DNA of 40,702 bases from Bacteroidetes bacterium QS_3_64_15 (GCA_003022565.1 PXTN01000103.1:1-40702); one strand, 5' to 3'. Positions 27,917 to 36,181 are shown, numbered from the stretch's first letter. Numbers and translations are program-made. Notes: generated by a model not told the origin, from the letters alone.

Positions 27917-27944
27917 CCCGTCTCACGCATCCCGTCTCACGCAT
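27917..27944. repeat. Perfect 14-bp tandem repeat
   Basis: CCCGTCTCACGCAT occurs twice without a gap (27917-27930 and 27931-27944) in the 150-nt space between the cryptochrome gene and the sulfotransferase-like gene. The length is two heptamers, and the ACGC core recurs as in the other arrays. Confidence 0.7.
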
Positions 27945-28024
27945 CAGACCGGGTCGGTTGTCATCGACCGAATCGGGGATTATCTTTCCGCTGAATCAGG
28001 TGCCCCAGACGAACCGGACCCTCC

Positions 28025-28768
28025 GTGTCTTCAGACGTGCGCATCGCAATGTGGTCGGGGCCGCGCAATATCTCGACGGCGCTGATGCGGGCGTGGGAGA
28101 CCCGCCCGGACACGGTGGTCGTCGATGAGCCGCTCTACGCGCACTACCTGCAGCAAACCGGCCGCGAGCATCCCGGACGGGATGAGATCATCGACGCTTA
28201 CGACACCGACTGGCGTCGCGTCACGGAGCGCCTGATGGGCCCGGTGCCGGACGAGGCGTCGATCTTCTACCAGAAGCACATGGCGCACCACCTCCTCCGC
28301 GAGATGGAGACCGACTGGGTGCTCGACCTCCGCAACGCCTTCCTCCTCCGGGAGCCGTCGGCCATGCTGACATCGCTGATGGAGGTGCTGCCCACCCCCA
28401 CCCTTGCCGACACGGGGCTCAAGCAGCAGTGGCGCCTCTTCGAGACCCTCCGCGACGCGACGGGGACCCCGCCGCCGGTGCTGACTGCGCGCGACGTGCT
28501 GGTTGATCCCGAGGCTACTCTCCGCGCGCTGTGCGGGGCGCTCGGCGTATCGTTCCGCGACACGATGCTGACGTGGGCACCGGGCCCACGCGAGAGCGAC
28601 GGCCTCTGGGCCGAGTACTGGTATGACACCGTAGAGCAATCGACCGGCTTCCAGCCCTACGAACCGAAAGAGGCCACCGTGCCGGCGCGTCTCCAGGACC
28701 TCCTGGAGGAGTGCCACCCCTACTACGACCGCCTGCACGAGCACCGTCTGATGAATCGAACGGCGTAA
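28025..28768 (+). CDS. Sulfotransferase-like P-loop protein
   Basis: A 247-aa protein with an N-terminal PAPS-loop-like motif SGPRNISTALMRAW (residues 11-24), followed by VVVDEPLYAHYL and a PAPS 3'-phosphate-binding-like LDLRNAFLLREPSAML. The fold is sulfotransferase-like, but the donor and acceptor are unknown. The class IV aminotransferase gene follows by 40 nt. In plants, branched-chain-aminotransferase-like proteins fuse an N-terminal domain of this kind to a class IV aminotransferase, so the adjacency supports a shared function. The start is GTG 28025. Confidence 0.75.
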   Translation: MSSDVRIAMWSGPRNISTALMRAWETRPDTVVVDEPLYAHYLQQTGREHPGRDEIIDAYDTDWRRVTERLMGPVPDEASIFYQKHMAHHLLREMETDWVLDLRNAFLLREPSAMLTSLMEVLPTPTLADTGLKQQWRLFETLRDATGTPPPVLTARDVLVDPEATLRALCGALGVSFRDTMLTWAPGPRESDGLWAEYWYDTVEQSTGFQPYEPKEATVPARLQDLLEECHPYYDRLHEHRLMNRTA

Positions 28769-28808
28769 TACGCCTCTCTTCCCTCACCCTTTGCCCCTCC
28801 CCCGTCCC

Positions 28809-29726
28809 ATGAAGCAAGACTTCGACGACCGAAACCGCGACCTCATCGTCAACGTCGACGGGGAGCTTACCCACCGGGACGAGGCCGGGGTGAGTCCGTT
28901 CGACAGCGTCGTGCAGGGGGGCGACGGCGTGTGGGAAGGGCTACGGCTCTACGACGGGCGCATCTTTCACCTCCTCCCCCACCTCGACCGCCTGCGGGAT
29001 TCCGCGAAGGCGCTGGCGTTCGACACGATTCCGTCGCACGAAACGATCATCCACGAGCTGCGGCGCACCCTGGACGCCAACGACATGCGCGACGGGGCCC
29101 ACATCCGCCTCACCCTCACGCGCGGCGAGAAAATCACGTCCGGCATGGACCCACGGCTCAACCAGTCCGGCCCTACCCTCATCGTGCTGCCGGAGTACAA
29201 AACGCCGGTCTACGACAAGAGCGGGCTCGCCTTCGTCACCAGCTCCATCCGCCGCTTTCCACCGGACGGGCTCGACCCTAAGATCCACCACAACAACCTG
29301 TTGCAGTCGGTCCTCGCCAAGATCGAGGCCAACCACGCCGAGGCCGACGCCGCCCTCATGCTGGATCCGGACGGCTTCATTGCCGAGGGGCACGGCACAC
29401 ATGTCTTCATCGTGGAGGGCGAGACGGTCGTCACCGGCACCACGAAGGCGTGCCCGGAGGGCATCACGCGGCAGACGGTGCTCGACCTCTGCGCCGCAAA
29501 CGACATCGACCATGTGGTGCGCGACCTCTCGGTGATGGAAGCCTACCGCGCCGACGAGATGTTTTGTACCGGCACGATGGGGGAGCTGGCAGGCATTACG
29601 ACGCTGGACGGGCGCATTATTGGGGACGGAACGGTCGGACCCATGACGCAGCGCTTGTCGGCGCTCTACCGCGAGGAGACCGCGACCAGCGGGTACGCGC
29701 TATGGAAAGAAGAGCCGAGGACGTGA
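28809..29726 (+). CDS. Class IV aminotransferase (branched-chain/D-amino acid type)
   Basis: A 305-aa PLP enzyme of fold type IV. Catalytic Lys158 sits in LDPKIHHNNLLQSVLAK, FIAEGHGTHVFIV holds the cofactor Glu region, and CPEGITRQTVLDL and FCTGTMGELAGI are the phosphate-binding motifs. The sequence is like IlvE/BCAT, but the changed HHNN after the Lys (often SLNY) suggests a different or narrower substrate. The start is ATG 28809; a TTG at 28791 would add six residues. It is in tandem with the sulfotransferase-like gene and likely co-transcribed. Confidence 0.9.
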   Translation: MKQDFDDRNRDLIVNVDGELTHRDEAGVSPFDSVVQGGDGVWEGLRLYDGRIFHLLPHLDRLRDSAKALAFDTIPSHETIIHELRRTLDANDMRDGAHIRLTLTRGEKITSGMDPRLNQSGPTLIVLPEYKTPVYDKSGLAFVTSSIRRFPPDGLDPKIHHNNLLQSVLAKIEANHAEADAALMLDPDGFIAEGHGTHVFIVEGETVVTGTTKACPEGITRQTVLDLCAANDIDHVVRDLSVMEAYRADEMFCTGTMGELAGITTLDGRIIGDGTVGPMTQRLSALYREETATSGYALWKEEPRT

Positions 29727-29841
29727 CGGTTGGCGGAGGCGCGACGAGTCGTCCCCGATTCCTGCCTCCCGTCCGCTCAGAGACAGATTGCGGCCGGACG
29801 AGTTCGGTCGAGAGCGTGACGCTGGATAGCGGACGGGCGTG

Positions 29842-30468
29842 TCATGCGGCCACGCGTCCCCCCGCCACGAAGAAGTCGTCCTGTCGCCACGCGCAGTCCA
29901 CGTCCACAAAGCCGGCTCGCTCCATGGCCTTGAGCTGGGGGTAGAGCGGGAGCGTGCCCACGTGGTCGCCAATGAGGCAGTGCCCGCCAGGGCGGAGCGG
30001 CTCGTGGACGCTGCGGAAGAGCAGCTCGTAGCGCGACTCGGCCTCCGCCGCATCCACGTCGTGCCCCACGATGGCGTGGAGGGCTAGCGAAGCCACGACG
30101 AGGTCGTACGGCCCGCCGGGAAGCGGCGCCCCATCGGTGGGCACCGCGACCTGGAGTGGATCCGCATTGCGCGTCAGTTGCCCCACCTTTTCGTGCGCGA
30201 TGGCGAGTAGATCCGAATCCTCGTCGAGCAGCACGAGCTCCACCTGCGGGTACGCGTCTAGCACCGTGGCGGCGGCATTGCCGGTGCCGCACGCAAGGTC
30301 GCAGACGGCAGCACCGGGCGGAAGGGGCGGCAGCGCCATCGCTAGCTCCTCCAGCATGGGTACCGCGTGCGGCATTTTGCGCTCCAGATGAATGTCGTAC
30401 CAGCGGCCGTCGTCCCAGTGGCCACCGTCACGGTCGAGATTTCCTTTCCAACTCGGCAGTTCGCTCAT
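29842..30468 (-). CDS. Class I SAM-dependent methyltransferase
   Basis: A 208-aa cytoplasmic methyltransferase with no signal peptide. Motif I AVCDLACGTGNAAATVL, motif II ELVLLDEDSDLL, post-motif DLVVASLALHAIVGHDVD and LRPGGHCLIGDHVG are all typical of the Methyltransf_25 group. The N-terminus WKGNLDRDGGHWDDGRWYD is family-specific sequence that I do not recognise. The substrate is unknown. It is convergent with the aminotransferase gene and lies 40 nt past the lexA stop in the same direction. Confidence 0.85.
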   Translation of the reverse strand: MSELPSWKGNLDRDGGHWDDGRWYDIHLERKMPHAVPMLEELAMALPPLPPGAAVCDLACGTGNAAATVLDAYPQVELVLLDEDSDLLAIAHEKVGQLTRNADPLQVAVPTDGAPLPGGPYDLVVASLALHAIVGHDVDAAEAESRYELLFRSVHEPLRPGGHCLIGDHVGTLPLYPQLKAMERAGFVDVDCAWRQDDFFVAGGRVAA

Positions 30469-30507
30469 AGAGATGTGGTCAAAACGAGGGCTTCAGAGAA
30501 GGCAGTG

Positions 30508-31158
30508 TTAACGCGCCATCGGGCTCCCACTGCGTTCTTTTTTGTGGATTCCATTCTCGTTGACGTGACCGACGTACCGACCCAGAATGGTGACCTCCTC
30601 GAACACGTCGGGCTGAATGTGGATGTCGTCGTACTCCGGGTTGCACGGCTCCAGGCGGAGCCCCTTCTCGTCGTGGTACACCCGCTTCAGCGAGGTCTCG
30701 CCGTCGTAGAGCACGGCCCCAATTCCTCCTTCGGGAATGTCTTCATCGACGAGCAGCACGTGGTCCCCGTCGTGGATGTCGGCCCCTCGCATGGACTGCC
30801 CCGACACGCGGATGGCAAAGATCTCATCGAGGTTTGAGAAAAGCATGTCGAGGGTGATGGTCCCAAGATCGGCCTCGACGGCCTCCTGCAGAGTGCCGGC
30901 CGAGATGATGCCCTTCACGGGAATCCCCGGAGCTTCCTGCTCCTGATAGCGCGGGGCCAGGTGATACCCCTGATCGTCCCGCGTGAGGTGGCCCTTGCGG
31001 TGCAGCGCCTTCAGATTCTGCGTGACGCTGTTGGGCGAGCTGTACCCGAAGTGATCAATAATTTCCCGATAGGTGGGCCAGACGCCCGTCTCGTGCGTGT
31101 GATCGATGAGAAACTGGAGGAACTCGTGCTGCTTGGCGGTAAGCTTTTTCCGACCCAT
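30508..31158 (-). CDS. lexA: LexA repressor
   Basis: A 216-aa SOS regulator. The N-terminal winged HTH is LTAKQHEFLQFLIDHT to SPNSVTQNLKALHRKGHL. The autocleavage site Ala87-Gly88 is in GIISAGTLQEA. The catalytic dyad is Ser122 (SGQSMRGADI) and Lys158 (ETSLKRV). ATG 31158 gives the family-like MGRKKLTAKQHEFL; the longer frame from 31260 is not conserved. recO lies 112 nt upstream on the same strand. I could not recognise a clear LexA box in the upstream region, so the binding motif in this phylum stays open. Confidence 0.94.
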   Translation of the reverse strand: MGRKKLTAKQHEFLQFLIDHTHETGVWPTYREIIDHFGYSSPNSVTQNLKALHRKGHLTRDDQGYHLAPRYQEQEAPGIPVKGIISAGTLQEAVEADLGTITLDMLFSNLDEIFAIRVSGQSMRGADIHDGDHVLLVDEDIPEGGIGAVLYDGETSLKRVYHDEKGLRLEPCNPEYDDIHIQPDVFEEVTILGRYVGHVNENGIHKKERSGSPMAR

Positions 31159-31269
31159 GACGGAGGGAGGCAGTGGGCATAGTTGGCGAACGGCGGCACC
31201 TCGATGGACGCCAGCGGAGGTTTGGCCACATGTTCCACACAGTAAGGGTATTGAGGACACCGGAGAAGG

Positions 31270-32058
31270 TCAAGCCTCCGTCGCGTCGCTGGCCTGCTCA
31301 ATCTGCGCGATTACCGAGCGGCTGCGGTCCGGGTAGGCGTCGTCGAACTGGTACCGGAGGAAATCGCGCACGAGGGCCTCCACCTCGCGGCGAACGGCGG
31401 GCGTCATCTCCAGGCGCATCACCGTGTCGAGGTCCGCCCGTGCGCACACGGCATAGGCCCGCAGGGCGGCCCGCGAGGCCCGGCGGGGCTCTGCTGGCGC
31501 CGCGTCCCGAATGCCGTCGGGATACACACCGCCGTCTGCGAGCGAGAGCAGTCCTTCATCTCCCTGCACCGCCTCCACCCGGTCCCGCTCCACGGCCGGG
31601 GCCACGCCCAGCATCCGGGCCAGCCGCAACTGGGCGTACGGCCACAGGTTGGTCACCCGGGTCTCGGTGGCGTCCAGCCGGCGAAGCGTGCGCACGAGCA
31701 ATGCGAACACGTCGGGCTGAGCATTTTCCTCCTCCATCAGAGCATCGACGAGCTCCACGATGCGCAGCCCTACGGTGATGGACTTCAGGTCGCGGCGGAG
31801 GGAGTGGAACGACTCGACGTGACTGCTCTCGCTCAGGGTCTGCAAGGTGCGGGTGGGCTTGTAGTAAAACACCACCTGCGTGTACGCCATGGGCTGCAGG
31901 GTGGCCCCGAACGAACTCTTCGGCCGGCGCGCCCCCTTGGCCATCACGCCGAGCTTGCCCTTCTCCCGCGTGAAGAGGGTGACGATCTGGCTCGTCTCGC
32001 CGTAGTCGAGGCTCCGCAGGACCACCGCCTCGGTCCGAATGATGGAGCGTTGTGTCAT
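31270..32058 (-). CDS. recO: DNA repair protein RecO
   Basis: A 262-aa recombination mediator that loads RecA at gaps with RecR. The N-terminal OB fold (IIRTEAVVLRSLDYGETSQIV, FTREKGKLGVMAKGARRPKS) is followed by an all-helical domain. The usual CxxC zinc site in the C-terminal part is not visible, as in some other RecO proteins. ATG 32058 gives MTQRSIIRTEAVVLR; TTG at 32073 is a weaker choice. It lies upstream of lexA on the same strand, which places two DNA-damage genes together. Confidence 0.9.
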   Translation of the reverse strand: MTQRSIIRTEAVVLRSLDYGETSQIVTLFTREKGKLGVMAKGARRPKSSFGATLQPMAYTQVVFYYKPTRTLQTLSESSHVESFHSLRRDLKSITVGLRIVELVDALMEEENAQPDVFALLVRTLRRLDATETRVTNLWPYAQLRLARMLGVAPAVERDRVEAVQGDEGLLSLADGGVYPDGIRDAAPAEPRRASRAALRAYAVCARADLDTVMRLEMTPAVRREVEALVRDFLRYQFDDAYPDRSRSVIAQIEQASDATEA

Positions 32059-32135
32059 GGGGGGCCTGATCAACCGGTGCGTTTCAGAAGAAAGACACCG
32101 CAGGCTGGATGGGGGTCCTGACGGTCCAGGTAGAA

Positions 32136-32194
32136 GCGTATTGCGTATGATTTAAGACAACCTTTACGCAATACGCACCACGCAATACGCACCA
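32136..32194. repeat. Inverted heptamer array D (12-bp perfect stem)
   Basis: GCGTATTGCGTA (32136-32147) and TACGCAATACGC (32165-32176) form a perfect 12-bp inverted repeat around a 17-nt loop. The right arm continues as period-7 units TTACGCA, ATACGCA, CCACGCA, ATACGCA to 32191. It lies in the divergent region between recO and the ComEA-like gene. Confidence 0.85.
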
Positions 32195-32317
32195 TGCTCA
32201 ACGTCCCAACAGCCTCCTGCTTCGCAACCCAGACGTTAGATTTCAGGAGTGAATGTGTCTCTCTAATTACAACAGGTCGCTGCGCATTGTGCCGGTCTCA
32301 AACGCCGTCGTTCTGCT

Positions 32318-32761
32318 ATGATTTGGCTCTATCGACTGCAACAGCGTCTCTCTATCACGCGCCGCGAAGGCCTCACGGTCCTAACGCTTGCCGTCCTCTT
32401 CTTGCTCGGCCTTGCGGTGCGCCACATCCAGGAGCAGCAGGTGCCGCCCCTCGATGCCGACTCTCTCGTCGCCAAGTCGGTCGCGGACTCCACTTCCCCA
32501 GACTCCCTCGGCCCCACAGCCTCTTCGCCCGCCTTCTCCGCAAAGCCCCCCATTAACGTGAACACCGCCTCCCGCAAGGCCCTGGAGGTACTTCCCGGCA
32601 TCGGGCCTGCCCTGTCGAAGCGCATCGCAGCGTACCGGTCGGCCCAGGACTCCTTTCAGCGCGTCGACGAGCTCACGCGTGTAAGTGGCATCGGCCCGAA
32701 GACGCTATCCACACTCCGCCCGATGGTTCGCGTCGCGCCCCCGGCGGACTCGTCCAGATAG
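32318..32761 (+). CDS. ComEA-like helix-hairpin-helix membrane protein
   Basis: A 147-aa protein. A single membrane segment is at about 18-36 (LTVLTLAVLFLLGLAVR), followed by a Ser/Asp/Pro-rich linker. Two helix-hairpin-helix motifs occupy the C-terminal part (INVNTASRKALEVLPGIGP and RVDELTRVSGIGPKTL), which bind DNA backbone. ComEA proteins hold incoming DNA in the periplasm during transformation. In Bacteroidota similar proteins are annotated as helix-hairpin-helix or ComEA-family proteins without proof. The start ATG 32318 gives a basic n-region before the membrane segment. Confidence 0.87.
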   Translation: MIWLYRLQQRLSITRREGLTVLTLAVLFLLGLAVRHIQEQQVPPLDADSLVAKSVADSTSPDSLGPTASSPAFSAKPPINVNTASRKALEVLPGIGPALSKRIAAYRSAQDSFQRVDELTRVSGIGPKTLSTLRPMVRVAPPADSSR

Positions 32762-32773
32762 GGTGCCGTCGCG

Positions 32774-33037
32774 TTACGGCGACGCCGATGACGGCCTGTC
32801 AGGCTCGGACGACTGCTCGCGTTCCTCTGCGGCCTTCGTCCCGTTCGCCGCGGTTTGTTGCCGCTCGCGCATCCGTTCGGCGAGGGCGTCCGGGGTCCAG
32901 TCTTCGGCCACCTCCTCCTCCCGATCGAGAAACCGGGAGATCGGCACGAGCAGCAAAGCCGCCAGTGCAGCAAAGCCCACCAGGGTGCCCGCGATGATGG
33001 GGAGATACTGAGGATCGAAGAGGGGGGACGCGTCCAT
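32774..33037 (-). CDS. Small single-TM membrane protein
   Basis: An 87-aa protein. After MDASPLFDPQYLP comes a membrane helix (IIAGTLVGFAALAALLLVPI) and then a Glu/Arg-rich cytoplasmic tail ending in a Ser/Pro/Glu segment. No known domain is recognised. It is convergent with the ComEA-like gene (12 nt). The start at ATG 33037 is preferred; the frame is open to 33091. It may be a membrane scaffold or stress protein. Codon use is like its neighbours, so it is probably real. Confidence 0.6.
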   Translation of the reverse strand: MDASPLFDPQYLPIIAGTLVGFAALAALLLVPISRFLDREEEVAEDWTPDALAERMRERQQTAANGTKAAEEREQSSEPDRPSSASP

Positions 33038-33258
33038 GCTAGGAGGACCGGACCCTGCTGGAACGAATGTCGCTGATTGATGAGGGTGCATGTACTTGCA
33101 AACCGCGCCTCCGTTCAGCTGTACTGTCGCAGGGACCGCACAGCGCGAATTTTGCCTCTTCCGTGTCGGTATGGTAGTTTTTACCAGAAGAGTAATCCGC
33201 GGAAGTGCTCCGTCCCCTCACCTGTTCCTCCGCGAACCATCCCTCCATCAATGTGGCC

Positions 33259-34023
33259 ATGTCTTCGTCCGACGATTCAACGTCGACCAACGCCCCTGAA
33301 GCCCGGCTTCTCATCGCCGAGGACGACCCCGAGATCGGAAATGGCTTGGAGGCCCTCTTTTCTCGGAAGGGATACGAGGTCCGACGCACGACCGACGGGG
33401 AAGAGGCCTTTCAGGAACTCACGACGCTCCCCCCGTACGACATCGTCCTGCTTGACGTGAAGCTGCCGGGGAAGGACGGGTTCGAGGTGCTGCGTGAGGC
33501 GCGCCGGGCCGGCGTCGACTCGCCTGTCATCATGCTCACGGTGAAGGATGAGCACAAGCATAAGCTCCGGGGGTTCGACCTCGGGGCCGACGATTACGTC
33601 ACTAAGCCCTTCGACACGAAAGAGCTCGCCGCTCGGGTCAGGGCCGTGCTTTCGCGGAGCGCGTCGGACCTGACCGACACCGGTGCCGCGTACTCGTTCG
33701 GAGCGGTTACCGTCCGCTTCCCTGAGAAAACGGTCACGAAGGAGGGTGAGGAGATTGAGCTCACCAACCTGGAGTTCGACATCCTCGAATACTTTATCCG
33801 GCATCGAGGACGCACCGTGAGCCGCAAGCAGCTGCTGCGCGACGTGTGGGGCATCAGCGGCGACATCACCACCCGCACCATCGACCGACACGTAGCGTCG
33901 CTGCGCAAGAAAATCGAGCCGACGTCAGACGATCCGACGTACCTGAAGACCGTCTACAGCGTCGGCTACAAGTTCGTCGGGGAGAATGAGTCCGAATCTA
34001 CGGCGTCCCGCGAAGATGGATGA
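33259..34023 (+). CDS. OmpR-family response regulator (orphan)
   Basis: A 254-aa two-domain regulator. The receiver domain has the acidic triad start EDD (21-23), the phospho-acceptor Asp66 in VLLDVKLPGKDGF and the conserved KPFD Lys. A linker leads to the Trans_reg_C winged helix (TNLEFDILEYFIRHRGRTVSRKQLL, then RTIDRHVASLRKKIEP, and the YSVGYKFV end). It binds DNA when phosphorylated. No histidine kinase lies on either side, so the partner is elsewhere. ATG 33259 is chosen; 19 residues of an upstream frame are not conserved. Confidence 0.93.
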   Translation: MSSSDDSTSTNAPEARLLIAEDDPEIGNGLEALFSRKGYEVRRTTDGEEAFQELTTLPPYDIVLLDVKLPGKDGFEVLREARRAGVDSPVIMLTVKDEHKHKLRGFDLGADDYVTKPFDTKELAARVRAVLSRSASDLTDTGAAYSFGAVTVRFPEKTVTKEGEEIELTNLEFDILEYFIRHRGRTVSRKQLLRDVWGISGDITTRTIDRHVASLRKKIEPTSDDPTYLKTVYSVGYKFVGENESESTASREDG

Positions 34024-34310
34024 GTCCGTCTCGCCCCTCGCTCGTTGAGCGGAATCGCGTATGGGGCCAGCTTTCACACTCCCTCTACTGCGGGCGCACG
34101 ACCCGAGGCACAGCGTGCCGGGTCTGTCGTGAAGCTGCTCTCGATATGCCGACTCAGTCGCAGCGTTGGCCGAGGAGAGTCGCGCCGCAGGCGATGCCAT
34201 GCATCGTCACGGAGGACACTTGAGCGGATGGGAGCCTGCCCTCGACCGCCGTCGGGGCCGCCTCTGACGCCGCAGTGGCGTCCCGTGAGGAATCAGGAAT
34301 AGGCAAAATG

Positions 34311-34383
34311 TACCCCCGCGTGGACTCGAACCACGATCTGCGGCTTAGGAGGCCACCGCTCTATCCAGTTGAGCTACGGGGGC
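34311..34383 (-). tRNA. tRNA-Arg (anticodon CCT)
   Basis: On the minus strand 73 nt fold as a cloverleaf. The acceptor is GCCCCCG/CGGGGGT, the D-arm GCTC/GAGC, the anticodon stem GTGGC/GCCGC with loop CTCCTAA (anticodon CCT, reading AGG), and the T-arm CGTGG-TTCGAGT-CCACG. The discriminator is A. CCA is not encoded. Confidence 0.95.
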
Positions 34384-34515
34384 ATCAGGCCAGCGGCGCT
34401 GTTACTGTTTCCATGAAGGCGTAACCGACGCGACCAAAACGGTTCCCGCCTGAACGCCAGTGCCCGGTCCGCATTCGACGACGACACTGCATGTCCGCCC
34501 GTCGCTCCCGCCTGT

Positions 34516-35523
34516 ATGTCTGACGCATCATCCTCCTCACCGTCTCTCACCCGCACGGCACTCACCACGGGCGCGACCCTCGCGGGAGCGTACGCGGGCG
34601 TCAGAGTTGCGAAATGGGCGTACCGTCGCACCCTCCCGTCGCCCTTATCCCTTCCGCCCGCGCTCGACCTTGCCCCTCATACGTTCGAGGCCCCGGATGG
34701 GCGTGTGCAGTACTACGCGCGCCCCGGGAGCGGGCCGCCGTTCGTGTTGCTCCACAGCTTCAACGCCGTCGCGTCGAGCATCGAGATGGAGCCGATTGCA
34801 GAGCATCTCGTCGCGACGACGGACCGGCCCGTCTACGCCCTCGACTGGCTCGGCTTTGGCCGATCGGCCCGTGCAGCGCTCAACTACCGTCCGGCCCTGT
34901 ACGAGCGGCAGCTCTATCGCTTTCTCGCGGAGGTCCCCGACACGCCGGCGGACCTCATCGCGTTGTCGCTGGGCGGGGAGTACGCCGCGCAGATCACCCT
35001 CCGGGCCGCCCCACTGGTGCGCCGACTGGTCCTCGTCTCCCCCACCGGCCTCGGCAACACGCAGGGCCCCTCCACACCCGGCCGCCTCGGGCTCGCGCTG
35101 GCCGATAAGACCGGGACCTTCGAGTTGCTGTACGACTGCCTCACCCGCCGCTCGTCCCTCCGCGACTATTATGCACATCAGATTTTCCTGGACCCCGACG
35201 CCATTCCCGACGTGTTGCTCGACTACGCCGAACGAAGCGCTCACGTTCACGGGGCCCACCGCGCGCCCCTTCGCTTCGTCGATGGCACACTCTCCATCGA
35301 ACAGGTAGCAGCCTCCGTCTACGCGCGGCTCTACCGCCCCACTCTTCTCCTCACGCCCAAGACTCCGGCGTCAACGGCGCAATCGTTCGAGCGGCTTCCC
35401 GCCCTCCTCGGCCAAAATCCTCGCGACCTCTCGCACGAGGCCCTCCCCGGCGGCCTCCTGCCCCACTGGGAGGCTCCGAGTCCCTTCTTCGAGGCACTGA
35501 ACGCATTCCTGGGCCTGACGTGA
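34516..35523 (+). CDS. Alpha/beta hydrolase
   Basis: 335 aa. An N-terminal hydrophobic, Ala/Gly-rich helix (about 11-32) could be a membrane anchor. The hydrolase core has PPFVLLHSF (oxyanion hole), ALDWLGFGRS, and the nucleophile Ser in LIALSLGGEYA, a variant of the G-x-S-x-G elbow with Ala at the first position. The catalytic His is probably in LPHWEAP near the end. The structure is like the putative hydrolases of plants and cyanobacteria in this family. The substrate is unknown. It stands alone downstream of tRNA-Arg. Confidence 0.82.
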   Translation: MSDASSSSPSLTRTALTTGATLAGAYAGVRVAKWAYRRTLPSPLSLPPALDLAPHTFEAPDGRVQYYARPGSGPPFVLLHSFNAVASSIEMEPIAEHLVATTDRPVYALDWLGFGRSARAALNYRPALYERQLYRFLAEVPDTPADLIALSLGGEYAAQITLRAAPLVRRLVLVSPTGLGNTQGPSTPGRLGLALADKTGTFELLYDCLTRRSSLRDYYAHQIFLDPDAIPDVLLDYAERSAHVHGAHRAPLRFVDGTLSIEQVAASVYARLYRPTLLLTPKTPASTAQSFERLPALLGQNPRDLSHEALPGGLLPHWEAPSPFFEALNAFLGLT

Positions 35524-35550
35524 CGCGGATCGCTTGCCCGAGGCGACGAT

Positions 35551-35754
35551 CGGAAACGACCCGAGCCAGATCTGCAAAATTCTTTTTAATCGTCCGGGTT
35601 CATCGAAAGTTAGCGGAGCAAGTCGTTTCCGTACGCTTACGTATCAGTGCATTAGCGAAAGATGGCAAGTACTGCTTGCCACGCTCTCCTCCTCTTTTTG
35701 CCCCGGGCCGTTGCCCTCCCCTCCCCGCCCCGCGGTCCGGGGCTTTTTTATTTT
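35551..35754 (+). ncRNA. Possible structured non-coding RNA ending in a terminator
   Basis: The 362-nt gap 35524-35885 holds no gene but several helices. CGGAAACGAC (35551-35560) pairs perfectly with GTCGTTTCCG (35622-35631). GGCAAG-tactg-CTTGCC (35664-35680) is a perfect hairpin, and a terminator closes it at 35727-35754. The segment 35570-35665 is AT-rich for this genome. This could be a small RNA or the processed 3' UTR of the hydrolase gene. No Rfam family is recognised. Confidence 0.35.
35727..35754 (+). terminator. Intrinsic terminator
   Basis: GCCCCG (35727-35732) and CGGGGC (35738-35743) form a GC stem with a 5-nt loop, followed by a run of T (TTTTTTATTTT). It is the clearest rho-independent terminator in the window. 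It could end the alpha/beta hydrolase transcript or an independent RNA. Confidence 0.8.
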
Positions 35755-35885
35755 CTCCTTGACCGGTTCCGTTGGGCCACACTCGTCCTGGAGTCACATT
35801 GGTCGGTGAGCGCACTCCGCTTCCACATGTGGTGACAACCGGATCGGTTCCTCTCGCGACCGTCTTCAAAACTCAAGCAACTGTC

Positions 35886-36122
35886 ATGGCTACGTGTGAG
35901 GTGTGCGGCAACGACTACGACAAATCGTTCGAGGTCATCATGGGTGGGGAGCGCCACGTCTTTGATTGCTTCGAGTGTGCCATCCATGCCCTCGCCCCGG
36001 AGTGTGCACGTTGTGGAACCCGAATCATCGGCCACGGGGTTGAAGGAGCGGGCCAGTACTTTTGCTGTGCCCACTGCGCCGAGGAGTTTGGGGTAACCGG
36101 ATTGGAAGACCGGGCTGATTGA
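35886..36122 (+). CDS. Small Cys-rich zinc-binding protein
   Basis: A 78-aa protein. CEVCG at the N-terminus, FDCFECAIHAL in the middle, CARCG and CCAHCAEEFG give four paired Cys/His sites, like treble-clef or MYM/TRASH-type zinc proteins. The frame is open to 35772, but ATG 35886 (MATCEVCGNDYDK) starts at the conserved part. I do not recognise the exact family. It is convergent with the SDR gene and isolated from others, with a terminator 130 nt upstream. A regulatory or metal-handling role is possible but not shown. Confidence 0.75.
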   Translation: MATCEVCGNDYDKSFEVIMGGERHVFDCFECAIHALAPECARCGTRIIGHGVEGAGQYFCCAHCAEEFGVTGLEDRAD

Positions 36123-36181
36123 TCCCCCATCGTGACCTCCCGGGTCCCAGGACTTGTACTCTCTGGGAGCAGATCTCTCTG

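Noticed and set aside
31159-31260. LexA box upstream of lexA
   Set aside because: I looked for GAAC-N4-GTTC and CTGT-type dyads; only weak, widely spaced half-sites were found, so none is reported.
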